A DNA stretch of 64,000 bases from Alteromonas macleodii ATCC 27126. GTDB taxonomy: Bacteria > Pseudomonadota > Gammaproteobacteria > Enterobacterales > Alteromonadaceae. Below, piece after piece: positions 1-6,798 of the stretch (position 1 is the first letter of the stretch; each line of letters begins with the position of its first letter). The stretch is from positions 4,216,001 through 4,280,000 of the forward strand of contig NC_018632.1 of NCBI RefSeq assembly GCF_000172635.2. Reading direction: 5' to 3'. A program made the position numbers and the translations under genes. The notes beneath the pieces were generated by a model. The model ran no database searches, was not told the origin of the DNA, and saw only the letters and a program-made list of their open reading frames with translations.

Positions 1-608
1 AGTCCATAGTCTTTTGCCAAACGAATTAGTCGCTCTTGCGTAAGGTACGGGTGAGATTCAATTTGCAGCATGGCTGGCTTAATACGCGCATAGCTCATCA
101 GGTCGTTAAGCAAACCGGTGTTGTAATTACACACACCAATTTGTTTTGCTTTTCCGCTATCGGCAAGCGACTCCATTGCCTCCCATGTCTTATGCAAAGG
201 TACAGGCGCGAGTTCCATTTTAGGCTCGGCAACATCAGGTTCGTAAAACCATTCTGGTGGATAACGGGTCTCGATAGGCACAAATTTCTGCGCTATCGGG
301 AAATGGATCAGGTATAAGTCTACATAATCTAACTGTAAGTCTGACAAGGTTTTCTCTAAAGCAAGACCCACGTGCTCAGGGGCGTGAAAGGTATTCCATA
401 GTTTTGAAGTAACCCAAAGCTCTTCTCTGGTGCACAAGCCTTCATCAATCGCTCGCTTAATGCCTTCACCCACTTCCTTTTCATTGCCGTAATCAGCGGC
501 ACAATCTAAGTGTCGATAGCCAGCCTTAATCGCTTGGTACGTGGTTTCCGCACATATGGCAGTATCGACCTTCCAAAAACCAAAACCTACCTCTGGTATC
601 TTATTCAT
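1..608 (-). CDS. Aldo/keto reductase, xylose-reductase-like (3' end beyond window)
   Basis: NAD(P)H-dependent reductase of the aldo/keto reductase superfamily, cytoplasmic, probably acting on an aldose. The reading frame starts at the ATG at 608 and stays open to the window edge, about 202 residues of an expected 320-340. The catalytic tetrad is visible as D35, Y40 (ADYGNE), K69 (TSKLWN) and H102 (LIHFP). The stretch after H102 (FPIAQKFVPIETRYPPEW) is typical of bacterial and yeast xylose reductases, which supports a pentose or other aldose substrate. It runs away from the GntR regulator gene; a GntR-type operator lies about 130 bp upstream of its start. A role with the GH31 enzyme in alpha-xyloside or alpha-glucoside use is inference. 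Family call firm, substrate not. Confidence 0.88.
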   Translation of the reverse strand, partial: MNKIPEVGFGFWKVDTAICAETTYQAIKAGYRHLDCAADYGNEKEVGEGIKRAIDEGLCTREELWVTSKLWNTFHAPEHVGLALEKTLSDLQLDYVDLYLIHFPIAQKFVPIETRYPPEWFYEPDVAEPKMELAPVPLHKTWEAMESLADSGKAKQIGVCNYNTGLLNDLMSYARIKPAMLQIESHPYLTQERLIRLAKDYG

Positions 609-734
609 TGTTTCATTCACCTTAGAATTCGTTGCTTTAAGCTAGTACGGACTTTCTCTTAAACGTACTGCAAAGATAAAAAGCCGCGGTTTACTTTTGC
701 AGTATGCTCTTGTATAACTTTAGCTTCAAACTTT

Positions 735-750
735 AGTCTTGTATAAGACA
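735..750. promoter_or_regulatory. Candidate GntR operator upstream of the aldo/keto reductase
   Basis: The sequence AGTCTTGTATAAGACA matches 14 of 16 positions of the palindrome TGTCTTATATAAGACA found at 2648 and 6577. A half-like copy (TCTTGTATAA) lies at 708-717. The gap 609-962 contains only these sites, the reductase promoter region and the inverted repeat at 842-873; no gene was seen there. Confidence 0.55.
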
Positions 751-841
751 TAAGTTATTACACAGATATACCGATGTCAACAAAGTGTTAACAAACTTAA
801 TGAAAAGTTTGGAGTGCAATAAAAAGAAATGTCTTGCGGTG

Positions 842-873
842 GCATAACAAGGTAAAGCGTTACCTTGTTATGC
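842..873. repeat. Perfect 14-bp inverted repeat with AGCG loop
   Basis: GCATAACAAGGTAA (842-855) pairs perfectly with TTACCTTGTTATGC (860-873). It sits 90 bp after the stop of the minus-strand GntR gene and before the reductase promoter. No T-tract follows directly on either strand, so it is either a non-classical terminator for the regulator gene or a protein-binding site. Confidence 0.6.
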
Positions 874-962
874 TAGGTGTTCGAGAGTCGGTAAGAAACA
901 ATTTGATAGGAACGGACGTTTAAAACGTTGTGGTTGAACAGTTTGGCGTTGATAGCAAAGGA

Positions 963-1712
963 TTAATCAAGTTCAACTTGGTAATGGTAGTGGTCAGTTC
1001 TACATTTGCTTTCACGATATTCAATGAGTTTACCGTCAATAGACTCAGTGACGCGCGTAACCATAAGTAACGGCATTCCTTTTTCGATACCTAAGCTTTT
1101 TGCATCACTTTTTGAGGCCAAAACCGCTTTAATGCTGTCACGGGTCTTAAATACAGTTTGGTTGTAGTCCGTTTGATAAAAATGATACAGAGTATGCGGA
1201 ATATCTTCTCGCTTCTCGATGTCAGGAAATCGCTTAGACGGTAAATAAATAGTTTCAAGCATACAAAATTCGTTATCGAGAATTCGCCTACGCTTAAGCT
1301 TCACTACTTTGTCTTTAGCGGTAATTGATAGTGCAGTTTGGACACTTTCAATTGGCTCGACCAGCTCTTTACTTAACAGTTCAGCTTTGGGTAGGTCAGC
1401 ACCTTTTCCGTCAGCTTGTAACGGAAAGAAACGAAACAGCGCATCTTGTGCCGTATGCTCAGAAACAAATGTACCGACCCCCTGACGACGGGTTACAATT
1501 TTGGTATCTGTCAGCAATGTTAGCGCTTTGCGAACGGTTCCTTGGCTAACATTGAATTCGTCAGCAAGCTTAAACTCACTAGGTAGCATCTCGCCTGGTT
1601 GCCAACGGCGCTCGACAATAAGCTGCTTAATGTATTCAGCGACTTGTTGATACAGCGGCTGAAAGGCAAGACTTGGACCGCTGAGTTTGTGATCGAATTG
1701 AGATGAAGACAT
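963..1712 (-). CDS. GntR-family transcriptional regulator, HutC/UTRA type
   Basis: DNA-binding repressor of 249 residues. The N-terminal winged helix-turn-helix covers roughly residues 19-84 (LPSEFKLADEF then SQGTVRKAL, and the wing VTRRQGVGTF). The rest, about 95-245, is a UTRA ligand-binding fold, known in HutC-type regulators to sense small sugars or metabolites. It is divergent from the TauE/SafE and GH31 genes. The palindrome TGTCTTATATAAGACA, present with few changes before the reductase, GH31 and TonB receptor genes, has the size and symmetry of a GntR site and is the likely target. A weaker match at 1747-1762, 35 bp upstream of this gene, would allow autoregulation. The ligand is unknown; an alpha-glycoside breakdown product is the reasonable guess. 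Confidence 0.9.
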   Translation of the reverse strand: MSSSQFDHKLSGPSLAFQPLYQQVAEYIKQLIVERRWQPGEMLPSEFKLADEFNVSQGTVRKALTLLTDTKIVTRRQGVGTFVSEHTAQDALFRFFPLQADGKGADLPKAELLSKELVEPIESVQTALSITAKDKVVKLKRRRILDNEFCMLETIYLPSKRFPDIEKREDIPHTLYHFYQTDYNQTVFKTRDSIKAVLASKSDAKSLGIEKGMPLLMVTRVTESIDGKLIEYRESKCRTDHYHYQVELD

Positions 1713-1746
1713 GAACCCTAACCTAAACGCTTAATTTTTGTTGTTA

Positions 1747-1762
1747 TATCATACACAAGAGT
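1747..1762 (-). promoter_or_regulatory. Weak GntR operator candidate (possible autoregulation)
   Basis: Read on the minus strand, ACTCTTGTGTATGATA matches 10 of 16 positions of the TGTCTTATATAAGACA palindrome. It lies between the divergent GntR and TauE/SafE genes, 35-50 bp upstream of the regulator start. The match is weak and could be chance. Confidence 0.25.
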
Positions 1763-1811
1763 TATAGCGCACTTTTGATATAAATCACATACATTGCAGG
1801 AATTACACGTG

Positions 1812-2564
1812 ATGCTTTTGGAAACACTGCTTCCCATGTTTGCGCTATTGGGGCTTGCGACACTGCTACAGACCTTAAGCGGTTTTGGTTTTGGCCTTAT
1901 GGTGGTATCAAGCTTTACGTTATTCGGCATCTTGCCGCTTACGGCGACCACCTTTATGGTGAGTTTTCTAAGTCTTTTCAATTCCATCAGCTTAGTAGTG
2001 AAAAACACGGAGCAAATAAATAGACGTGCTTTCACTATTATACTGGTTAGCGGTATACCATTTATGGCGGTAGGCTACGCATTGTTGGAATACCTGTCCG
2101 TTGGGATGGCAACTTGGCTCAATTTACTGCTTGGCTTGGCTATTCTCAGCTGCTGTGGCCTTTTATTAATAAAAAGAAAGCGGACACAGCCATCTGGTCG
2201 CGCATACGGTTTTTCTATCGCTGGCGCTCTAGGTGGATTGCTAGGCGGTCTTTTTTCTACTTTTGGCCCACCTGTGGTATTTCAGTGTTACCGACAAACC
2301 TGGCCAATAAATGAAATCAGGATAACGCTGCTGGCCGTATTTAGTGTTACCTCACTTATACGCCTTGCCATAATACCGTTTGGTACTTTGCCTTCAACAG
2401 AAGTGTTTCTGTCTGCTGTTTTCGCCATTCCCGTCATTTTAATTTTCACGCGATTAGGACGAATTCTCGCTGCTCGCGTATCCGCTGCCGCTGTTCGACT
2501 GTTAGCCTTAACCATGCTTGCATTAAGTGGCGTAACCCTTATTGTCCAAAATATCAGTATATAA
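1812..2564 (+). CDS. TauE/SafE-family membrane permease
   Basis: Integral membrane protein of 250 residues with about eight hydrophobic segments and the family's glycine-rich motifs (GFGFG near residue 20 and the GGLLGGLFSTFGPP stretch near the middle). Members export or import sulfite, sulfoacetate or other small anions; the substrate here cannot be read from sequence. The reading frame extends back to a TTG at 1794, but the ATG at 1812 is preferred because AGGAA ends nine bases before it. It lies between the GntR regulator and the GH31 gene on the GH31 strand; an operator and an 80-base gap separate it from GH31, so the glycosidase probably has its own promoter. A second, frameshifted member of the family is at 39953-40734. 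Confidence 0.85.
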   Translation: MLLETLLPMFALLGLATLLQTLSGFGFGLMVVSSFTLFGILPLTATTFMVSFLSLFNSISLVVKNTEQINRRAFTIILVSGIPFMAVGYALLEYLSVGMATWLNLLLGLAILSCCGLLLIKRKRTQPSGRAYGFSIAGALGGLLGGLFSTFGPPVVFQCYRQTWPINEIRITLLAVFSVTSLIRLAIIPFGTLPSTEVFLSAVFAIPVILIFTRLGRILAARVSAAAVRLLALTMLALSGVTLIVQNISI

Positions 2565-2646
2565 GACGGCTTGATAGTGAACGCGGATCTAAATCTTCAT
2601 AATTTTCTAATTGCAGATTGACACCCAAGTTACATTTCATTAACTT

Positions 2647-2664
2647 ATGTCTTATATAAGACAT
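2647..2664. promoter_or_regulatory. Perfect 18-bp palindromic operator before the GH31 gene
   Basis: ATGTCTTATATAAGACAT is a perfect palindrome ending 17 bases before the preferred GH31 start. It is the best copy of the motif also seen at 735 and 6577 and is the probable binding site of the nearby GntR regulator. It overlaps an upstream in-frame ATG (2663), which argues against that codon as the true start. Confidence 0.7.
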
Positions 2665-2680
2665 GAAGGGTAATGTAGAA

Positions 2681-4747
2681 ATGAGTAACGCGTTTTGTGT
2701 AAATGAGCCAGAATGGAACGATATTAAAGCCGCTGACATTACTGAGCAGCCCTTTTTGTCGGATGATAAGACACTTATTGTCCCCACCCAATATGGTGAG
2801 TTGAGTCTAAGTATTAGTCAGTTTGGTTTACGCATTCAAAGTAACGTAAATGCAGCAGATGATTTTGGTATGCTTACTCAAGCGCCGGAGAGGCTATCGC
2901 TAGTACTTTCCGGTGATCAGTCTCACAGCACCCTGGCAGCAGGCGATTATCGATTAGAAGTTTTTGCCGCACCTCTTCATTTCAAGCTGTATAAAAATGA
3001 CGTTTTAGTTCAGCAAAGCGCCACCGACGGCCACTTTGTACGTCAGCATCGCTTACCGCCATTCGCTAAAACCGACAAAGGTTGGTTATTAAGTTTAGAG
3101 CTTAGCTACGACGAAGCCGTTTATGGTCTTGGAGAGAAATGGGGCAAGCTTGATAAACGCGGCCAGCTAATTCGCTCATACAACCACGACGCTTTAGGCG
3201 TAAACGCTGAAAAGTCTTATAAAAACACACCTTACGCATGGAGTCCTGAAGGCTGGAATTTGTTTGTGCACACTCCAGCCCCCGTCACCCATGGAGTCGG
3301 CTACGCACTTTGGTCACAGCGAGCTTATGTGTGCTTAGTTGAAGATAACGTACTCGACATGTTCTTGTTCCATCAAGACTCGCCAGCTAAATGCCTTCAA
3401 ACCTACAGTGAGTTAACAGGCTTTGCGCCAACACCTCCAACTTGGAGCTTAGGCGTAATCCTGTCTAAAGCGTATTATAAAGACGCCGACGAGCTACTCG
3501 CCGTTGCCCGCGAAGTGCGCGAAAAGAATATGCCTTGCGATGTTATTACCCTTGATGGTCGCGCATGGCAAGACACTGATACCCGCTTTGCTTTTGAGTG
3601 GGACCCTAAACGCTACGCCGATCCTCAGCCGGTTATTGATGAACTTAAAGCGTTAGGTTTTAAAATCTGTGTGTGGGAATACCCCATGATTTCAGTGAAA
3701 AACCCGCTATACAAAAAAGCCGCTGATAAAGGCTGGCTGATAAAAGACAAACGAACCGGAGAAGCTTACCGGTATGAGTGGGATTTAAGCCCATTTGGCG
3801 AAGTACTTACGCCTTTGCCAGACTCAGGTATTTTAGACTTTACCCACCCTGAAGCTTACGAGTTTTGGAAAACGTCGCACAAACCTTTATTTGATCTTGG
3901 TATAGATATGATAAAGGCCGACTTTGGCGAACAGTTGGAAGACGACAATATGCTGTCGTATAGCGGTGATTCAGGTAATCGTCTACATAACGTTTACAGT
4001 ATGCTTTACAACCGCTGTGTGTACGAGGCTGCCGACGCTTACTGCAAAACAGGTCCTTTCCTATTTAGCCGTTCAGCTTGGACAGGAAGTCAGCGCTACC
4101 CATCACAATGGGGCGGTGACCCGCAAGCCGACTGGCATGGCCTAGCCGCAAGTATTCGTGGCAGTTTGTCCTGGGGTATGTCAGGCGGGCCGTTTTTCGC
4201 TACCGATATAGGTGGGTTTTACAAAGACACCCGAGATGCAGAACTTTACGTAAGATGGGCACAAGCGTCAGTGTTTAGTGCCCACATGCGATTGCACGGT
4301 ATTGGCCCTCGTGAACCCTGGTCCTACGGCGATGCCGCTTCCAATGCAGTATTTGAGGCCCTTAAGCTAAGATATAAGCTTATTCCATACCTAAAGGAAA
4401 CCGCAGAAAAAGCATCACAAACAGGACTTCCGGTTCAGCGCGCCATGGCGTTAGCCTTCCCTGAACAGCCGCTTTCGCACGGTTTTGAACAACAATTTAT
4501 GTGCGGTGATGACCTACTTGTTGTGCCTTGCGTGGTGCCCGGCGGAAAAATTAAATACTACTTACCAAAAGGTAAATGGATACGTTTTGGTACCGAAGAA
4601 GTCGTGCAGGGTGAGCAATACAGAGAAGAAATACTTGCGCTTAACGATGTGGCGGTGTTCATCCAAAAAGGCAGTCGCATTGTAATGGGCCCAGATGTTC
4701 AACATACCGATATGGATATGTCGAACACCACACATTGGCCAGCGTAG
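2681..4747 (+). CDS. GH31 glycoside hydrolase, alpha-xylosidase/alpha-glucosidase (YicI-like)
   Basis: Retaining alpha-glycosidase of 688 residues, no signal peptide, so it acts in the cytoplasm on imported oligosaccharides. The nucleophile is D414 in KADFGE and the acid/base is D480 in WGGDPQADW; both positions and the following SWGMSGGPFFATDIGGF-type stretch follow E. coli YicI (D416/D482) rather than the WxDMNE alpha-glucosidases. An N-terminal beta-sandwich (about 1-240), the TIM barrel and C-terminal beta domains are of normal length. The ATG at 2681 is chosen over 2663 because AAGGG lies ten bases upstream and 2663 falls in the operator. The YicI substrate-pocket residues are only partly kept (LDGRAW instead of FDCFWM), so alpha-xyloside versus alpha-glucoside specificity is open. 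Sulfoquinovosidase was considered; the barrel sequence fits YicI better. Confidence 0.88.
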   Translation: MSNAFCVNEPEWNDIKAADITEQPFLSDDKTLIVPTQYGELSLSISQFGLRIQSNVNAADDFGMLTQAPERLSLVLSGDQSHSTLAAGDYRLEVFAAPLHFKLYKNDVLVQQSATDGHFVRQHRLPPFAKTDKGWLLSLELSYDEAVYGLGEKWGKLDKRGQLIRSYNHDALGVNAEKSYKNTPYAWSPEGWNLFVHTPAPVTHGVGYALWSQRAYVCLVEDNVLDMFLFHQDSPAKCLQTYSELTGFAPTPPTWSLGVILSKAYYKDADELLAVAREVREKNMPCDVITLDGRAWQDTDTRFAFEWDPKRYADPQPVIDELKALGFKICVWEYPMISVKNPLYKKAADKGWLIKDKRTGEAYRYEWDLSPFGEVLTPLPDSGILDFTHPEAYEFWKTSHKPLFDLGIDMIKADFGEQLEDDNMLSYSGDSGNRLHNVYSMLYNRCVYEAADAYCKTGPFLFSRSAWTGSQRYPSQWGGDPQADWHGLAASIRGSLSWGMSGGPFFATDIGGFYKDTRDAELYVRWAQASVFSAHMRLHGIGPREPWSYGDAASNAVFEALKLRYKLIPYLKETAEKASQTGLPVQRAMALAFPEQPLSHGFEQQFMCGDDLLVVPCVVPGGKIKYYLPKGKWIRFGTEEVVQGEQYREEILALNDVAVFIQKGSRIVMGPDVQHTDMDMSNTTHWPA

Positions 4748-4763
4748 CGCATAGGAGCAGTTC

Positions 4764-6491
4764 ATGGATATCACCCTTACCCTATTGTCATGCATGGCAT
4801 TTATGGCACTGGTTGCCGTTATTTCTTACATGAAAACAAAAGGGGAAGTAAACACGCAAGACGGTTACTTCCTTGCAGGAAGAGGGTTGACCGGCACTTT
4901 TATTGCTGGGTCCATGATCCTTACCAATCTTTCCGCAGAGCAGCTTATTGGATTAAATGGTTCTGCCTTTGGGTATAACTTAAGCGCTATGGCGTGGGAA
5001 GTTACCGCCGGTATCTCTACCATTATTATGGCGCTTATTTTCTTGCCTCGTTACTTAGCAGGCGCTTTCTCCACCCTACCTGAGTTTTTACGCGACCGTT
5101 TCGACGATAGCGTTCGCAGAATGACGGTAGTTTTGTTTATGGTGGGGTATTCGTTAGTTACCATTCCATCGGTGCTTTACTCTGGCTCTATTGCCGTGCT
5201 TAGGCTTTTTGATGTACCCGGACTTTTCAATGTAAGCTATGAGGTGGGACTGGTACTTACCATCGTCATAGTCGGTACGATTGGCGCTCTCTATGCCATT
5301 TTCGGTGGTTTAAAAGCGGTAGCCGTATCAGACACGATTAATGGAGTTGGCCTTTTAATTGTGGGTTTATTAGTTCCCGTTCTTGGCTTGGTGGCCTTAG
5401 GCGACGGCAGCTTTAGCCAAGGTCTATCTACTATTGCTACAACGGAAACTGAAAAGCTCAATGCTATAGGTGGTCCCGACGACCCTGTTCCTTTTGGTAC
5501 TATTTTCACGGGTATGATTTTAGCCAATTTGTTTTACTGGGGTACTAACCAATACGTAATTCAGCGAACCTTAGGCGCTAAAAATCTGGTTGAAGGCCAA
5601 AAAGGGGTGTTGTTCTCTGGCTATTTTAAAGTGCTTGTGCCCTTTATGATGATGTTACCAGGCGTGATTGCTTATCACTTATATCAAGACGAAAACCTTC
5701 AAACTATCGACCTTGCCTACCCTCATTTAGTAAAAGATGTACTCCCACAGTATTTGTCGGGTTTCTTTTTAGCAGTATTGCTTGGTGCGGTGTTTAGCTC
5801 TTTTAATTCACTGCTTAACAGTGCTGCCACCCTATTTTGCTTAGACGTATACAAACCCTTCAAAAAAGACAAAGTGAGCGACGAAAAGCTTATTCGCGTT
5901 GCCAAGATCACCAGTATTGTTATTGCTGTGCTTTCTTTTATCACGGCGCCGCTGCTTATGTTTGCCCCTGAAGGATTGTGGCAAATCATTCGCATATTTA
6001 CCGGCTTTTACAATATTCCCGTTATCACTATTGTGCTTGTTGGCTTATTTACAAAACGCGTTCCTGCGCTGGCGGCAAAAGTCGCGATTATCTTCCACGT
6101 AATTGCCTATGGACTGCTAAAGTTCGTATGGGAAGTCGATATTAACTTTATCCATATCTACGCCATTTTGTTCGCTATTGAATTGGCTATTATGTTGACT
6201 ATAGGCAGGCTCTACCCAATGACTACTCCATGGCATTTCACTGCAAAGGCTGAAGTCAATATGACGCCATGGCGCTATGCCATTCCCTGCGCCATCGTGC
6301 TTGTTGGCCTTATCGCAACGCTTTACCTGATGTTCTCTCCTGTAGGCTTTGTGAATGGACTAAGCAACGCGTTTGTCCCTGCACTAGTCGGCTTGTGGGC
6401 AACATGTTTCGTGGCAATTGGTATAAGTCTGAAATGGTGGCGAGTAAAGTATGAGCAAGGCTTGAAGCGCCTTGCTTCTCAGCACGCCTAA
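4764..6491 (+). CDS. Na+/solute symporter of the SSS family (SGLT-like sugar transporter)
   Basis: Inner-membrane symporter of 575 residues with about 14 hydrophobic segments. It begins with the SSS pattern of a first membrane segment, then a DGYFLAGR loop and the AEQLIGLNGSAF stretch typical of sugar-type SGLT members; the central segment GGLKAVAVSD is another family hallmark. It follows the GH31 stop by 16 bases with AGGAG before its start, so the two genes form an operon: uptake of a sugar or disaccharide and hydrolysis inside the cell. Na+ coupling suits a marine host. The exact sugar (xylose, glucose, galactose or an alpha-disaccharide) cannot be read from the sequence. Confidence 0.88.
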   Translation: MDITLTLLSCMAFMALVAVISYMKTKGEVNTQDGYFLAGRGLTGTFIAGSMILTNLSAEQLIGLNGSAFGYNLSAMAWEVTAGISTIIMALIFLPRYLAGAFSTLPEFLRDRFDDSVRRMTVVLFMVGYSLVTIPSVLYSGSIAVLRLFDVPGLFNVSYEVGLVLTIVIVGTIGALYAIFGGLKAVAVSDTINGVGLLIVGLLVPVLGLVALGDGSFSQGLSTIATTETEKLNAIGGPDDPVPFGTIFTGMILANLFYWGTNQYVIQRTLGAKNLVEGQKGVLFSGYFKVLVPFMMMLPGVIAYHLYQDENLQTIDLAYPHLVKDVLPQYLSGFFLAVLLGAVFSSFNSLLNSAATLFCLDVYKPFKKDKVSDEKLIRVAKITSIVIAVLSFITAPLLMFAPEGLWQIIRIFTGFYNIPVITIVLVGLFTKRVPALAAKVAIIFHVIAYGLLKFVWEVDINFIHIYAILFAIELAIMLTIGRLYPMTTPWHFTAKAEVNMTPWRYAIPCAIVLVGLIATLYLMFSPVGFVNGLSNAFVPALVGLWATCFVAIGISLKWWRVKYEQGLKRLASQHA

Positions 6492-6540
6492 CTCTCCTTC
6501 ATCATTTTTGTATAGAAAAAACACAAAAAAATTAACATAA

Positions 6541-6552
6541 CGTTTGCAAACG
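6541..6552. promoter_or_regulatory. LacI/GalR-like palindrome CGTTTGCAAACG
   Basis: A perfect 12-bp palindrome with the central CG/GC layout common in LacI-family operators, 25 bp upstream of the GntR-type site in the promoter of the TonB receptor gene. It differs from the TGTAAGCGCTTACA sites of the neighbouring beta-glucan locus, so another regulator would be needed. It could also be chance. Confidence 0.3.
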
Positions 6553-6576
6553 GCTTAACAATTGTTTAACTTAATT

Positions 6577-6592
6577 ACTCTTATATAAGACA
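6577..6592. promoter_or_regulatory. Candidate GntR operator before the TonB receptor
   Basis: ACTCTTATATAAGACA matches 14 of 16 positions of the 2648 palindrome, with the right half intact. It lies in the 307-base gap between the symporter and the TonB receptor (6492-6798), which otherwise holds the receptor's promoter region, the palindrome at 6541 and no gene. Confidence 0.55.
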
Positions 6593-6798
6593 TCAGATGC
6601 AAGATATCTTTTATATAGAAGACCGTATTTTTACGCTATTGAATTTTGCTATTGAAAGAATAATACGCGTAGCGCTGTACCCTACGCAGCCAGAATAAAA
6701 AACGAAACGCCGATTACTTGCTCAAATGCTTTTGTATCCAAATAAAGGTAGCAAGGTGTAAGTGAGGGCGTGATAAGCGAAACACCCTGGAGAACAAC

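Noticed and set aside
36..317. 93-codon plus-strand frame
   Set aside because: Antisense shadow of the aldo/keto reductase, whose catalytic residues are plain on the minus strand.
2681..4747. Sulfoquinovosidase (suggested by the nearby TauE/SafE gene and the DFGE motif)
   Set aside because: The barrel and acid/base segment (WGGDPQADW, SGGPFFATDIGGF) follow YicI, not the YihQ sequence around its sulfonate pocket.
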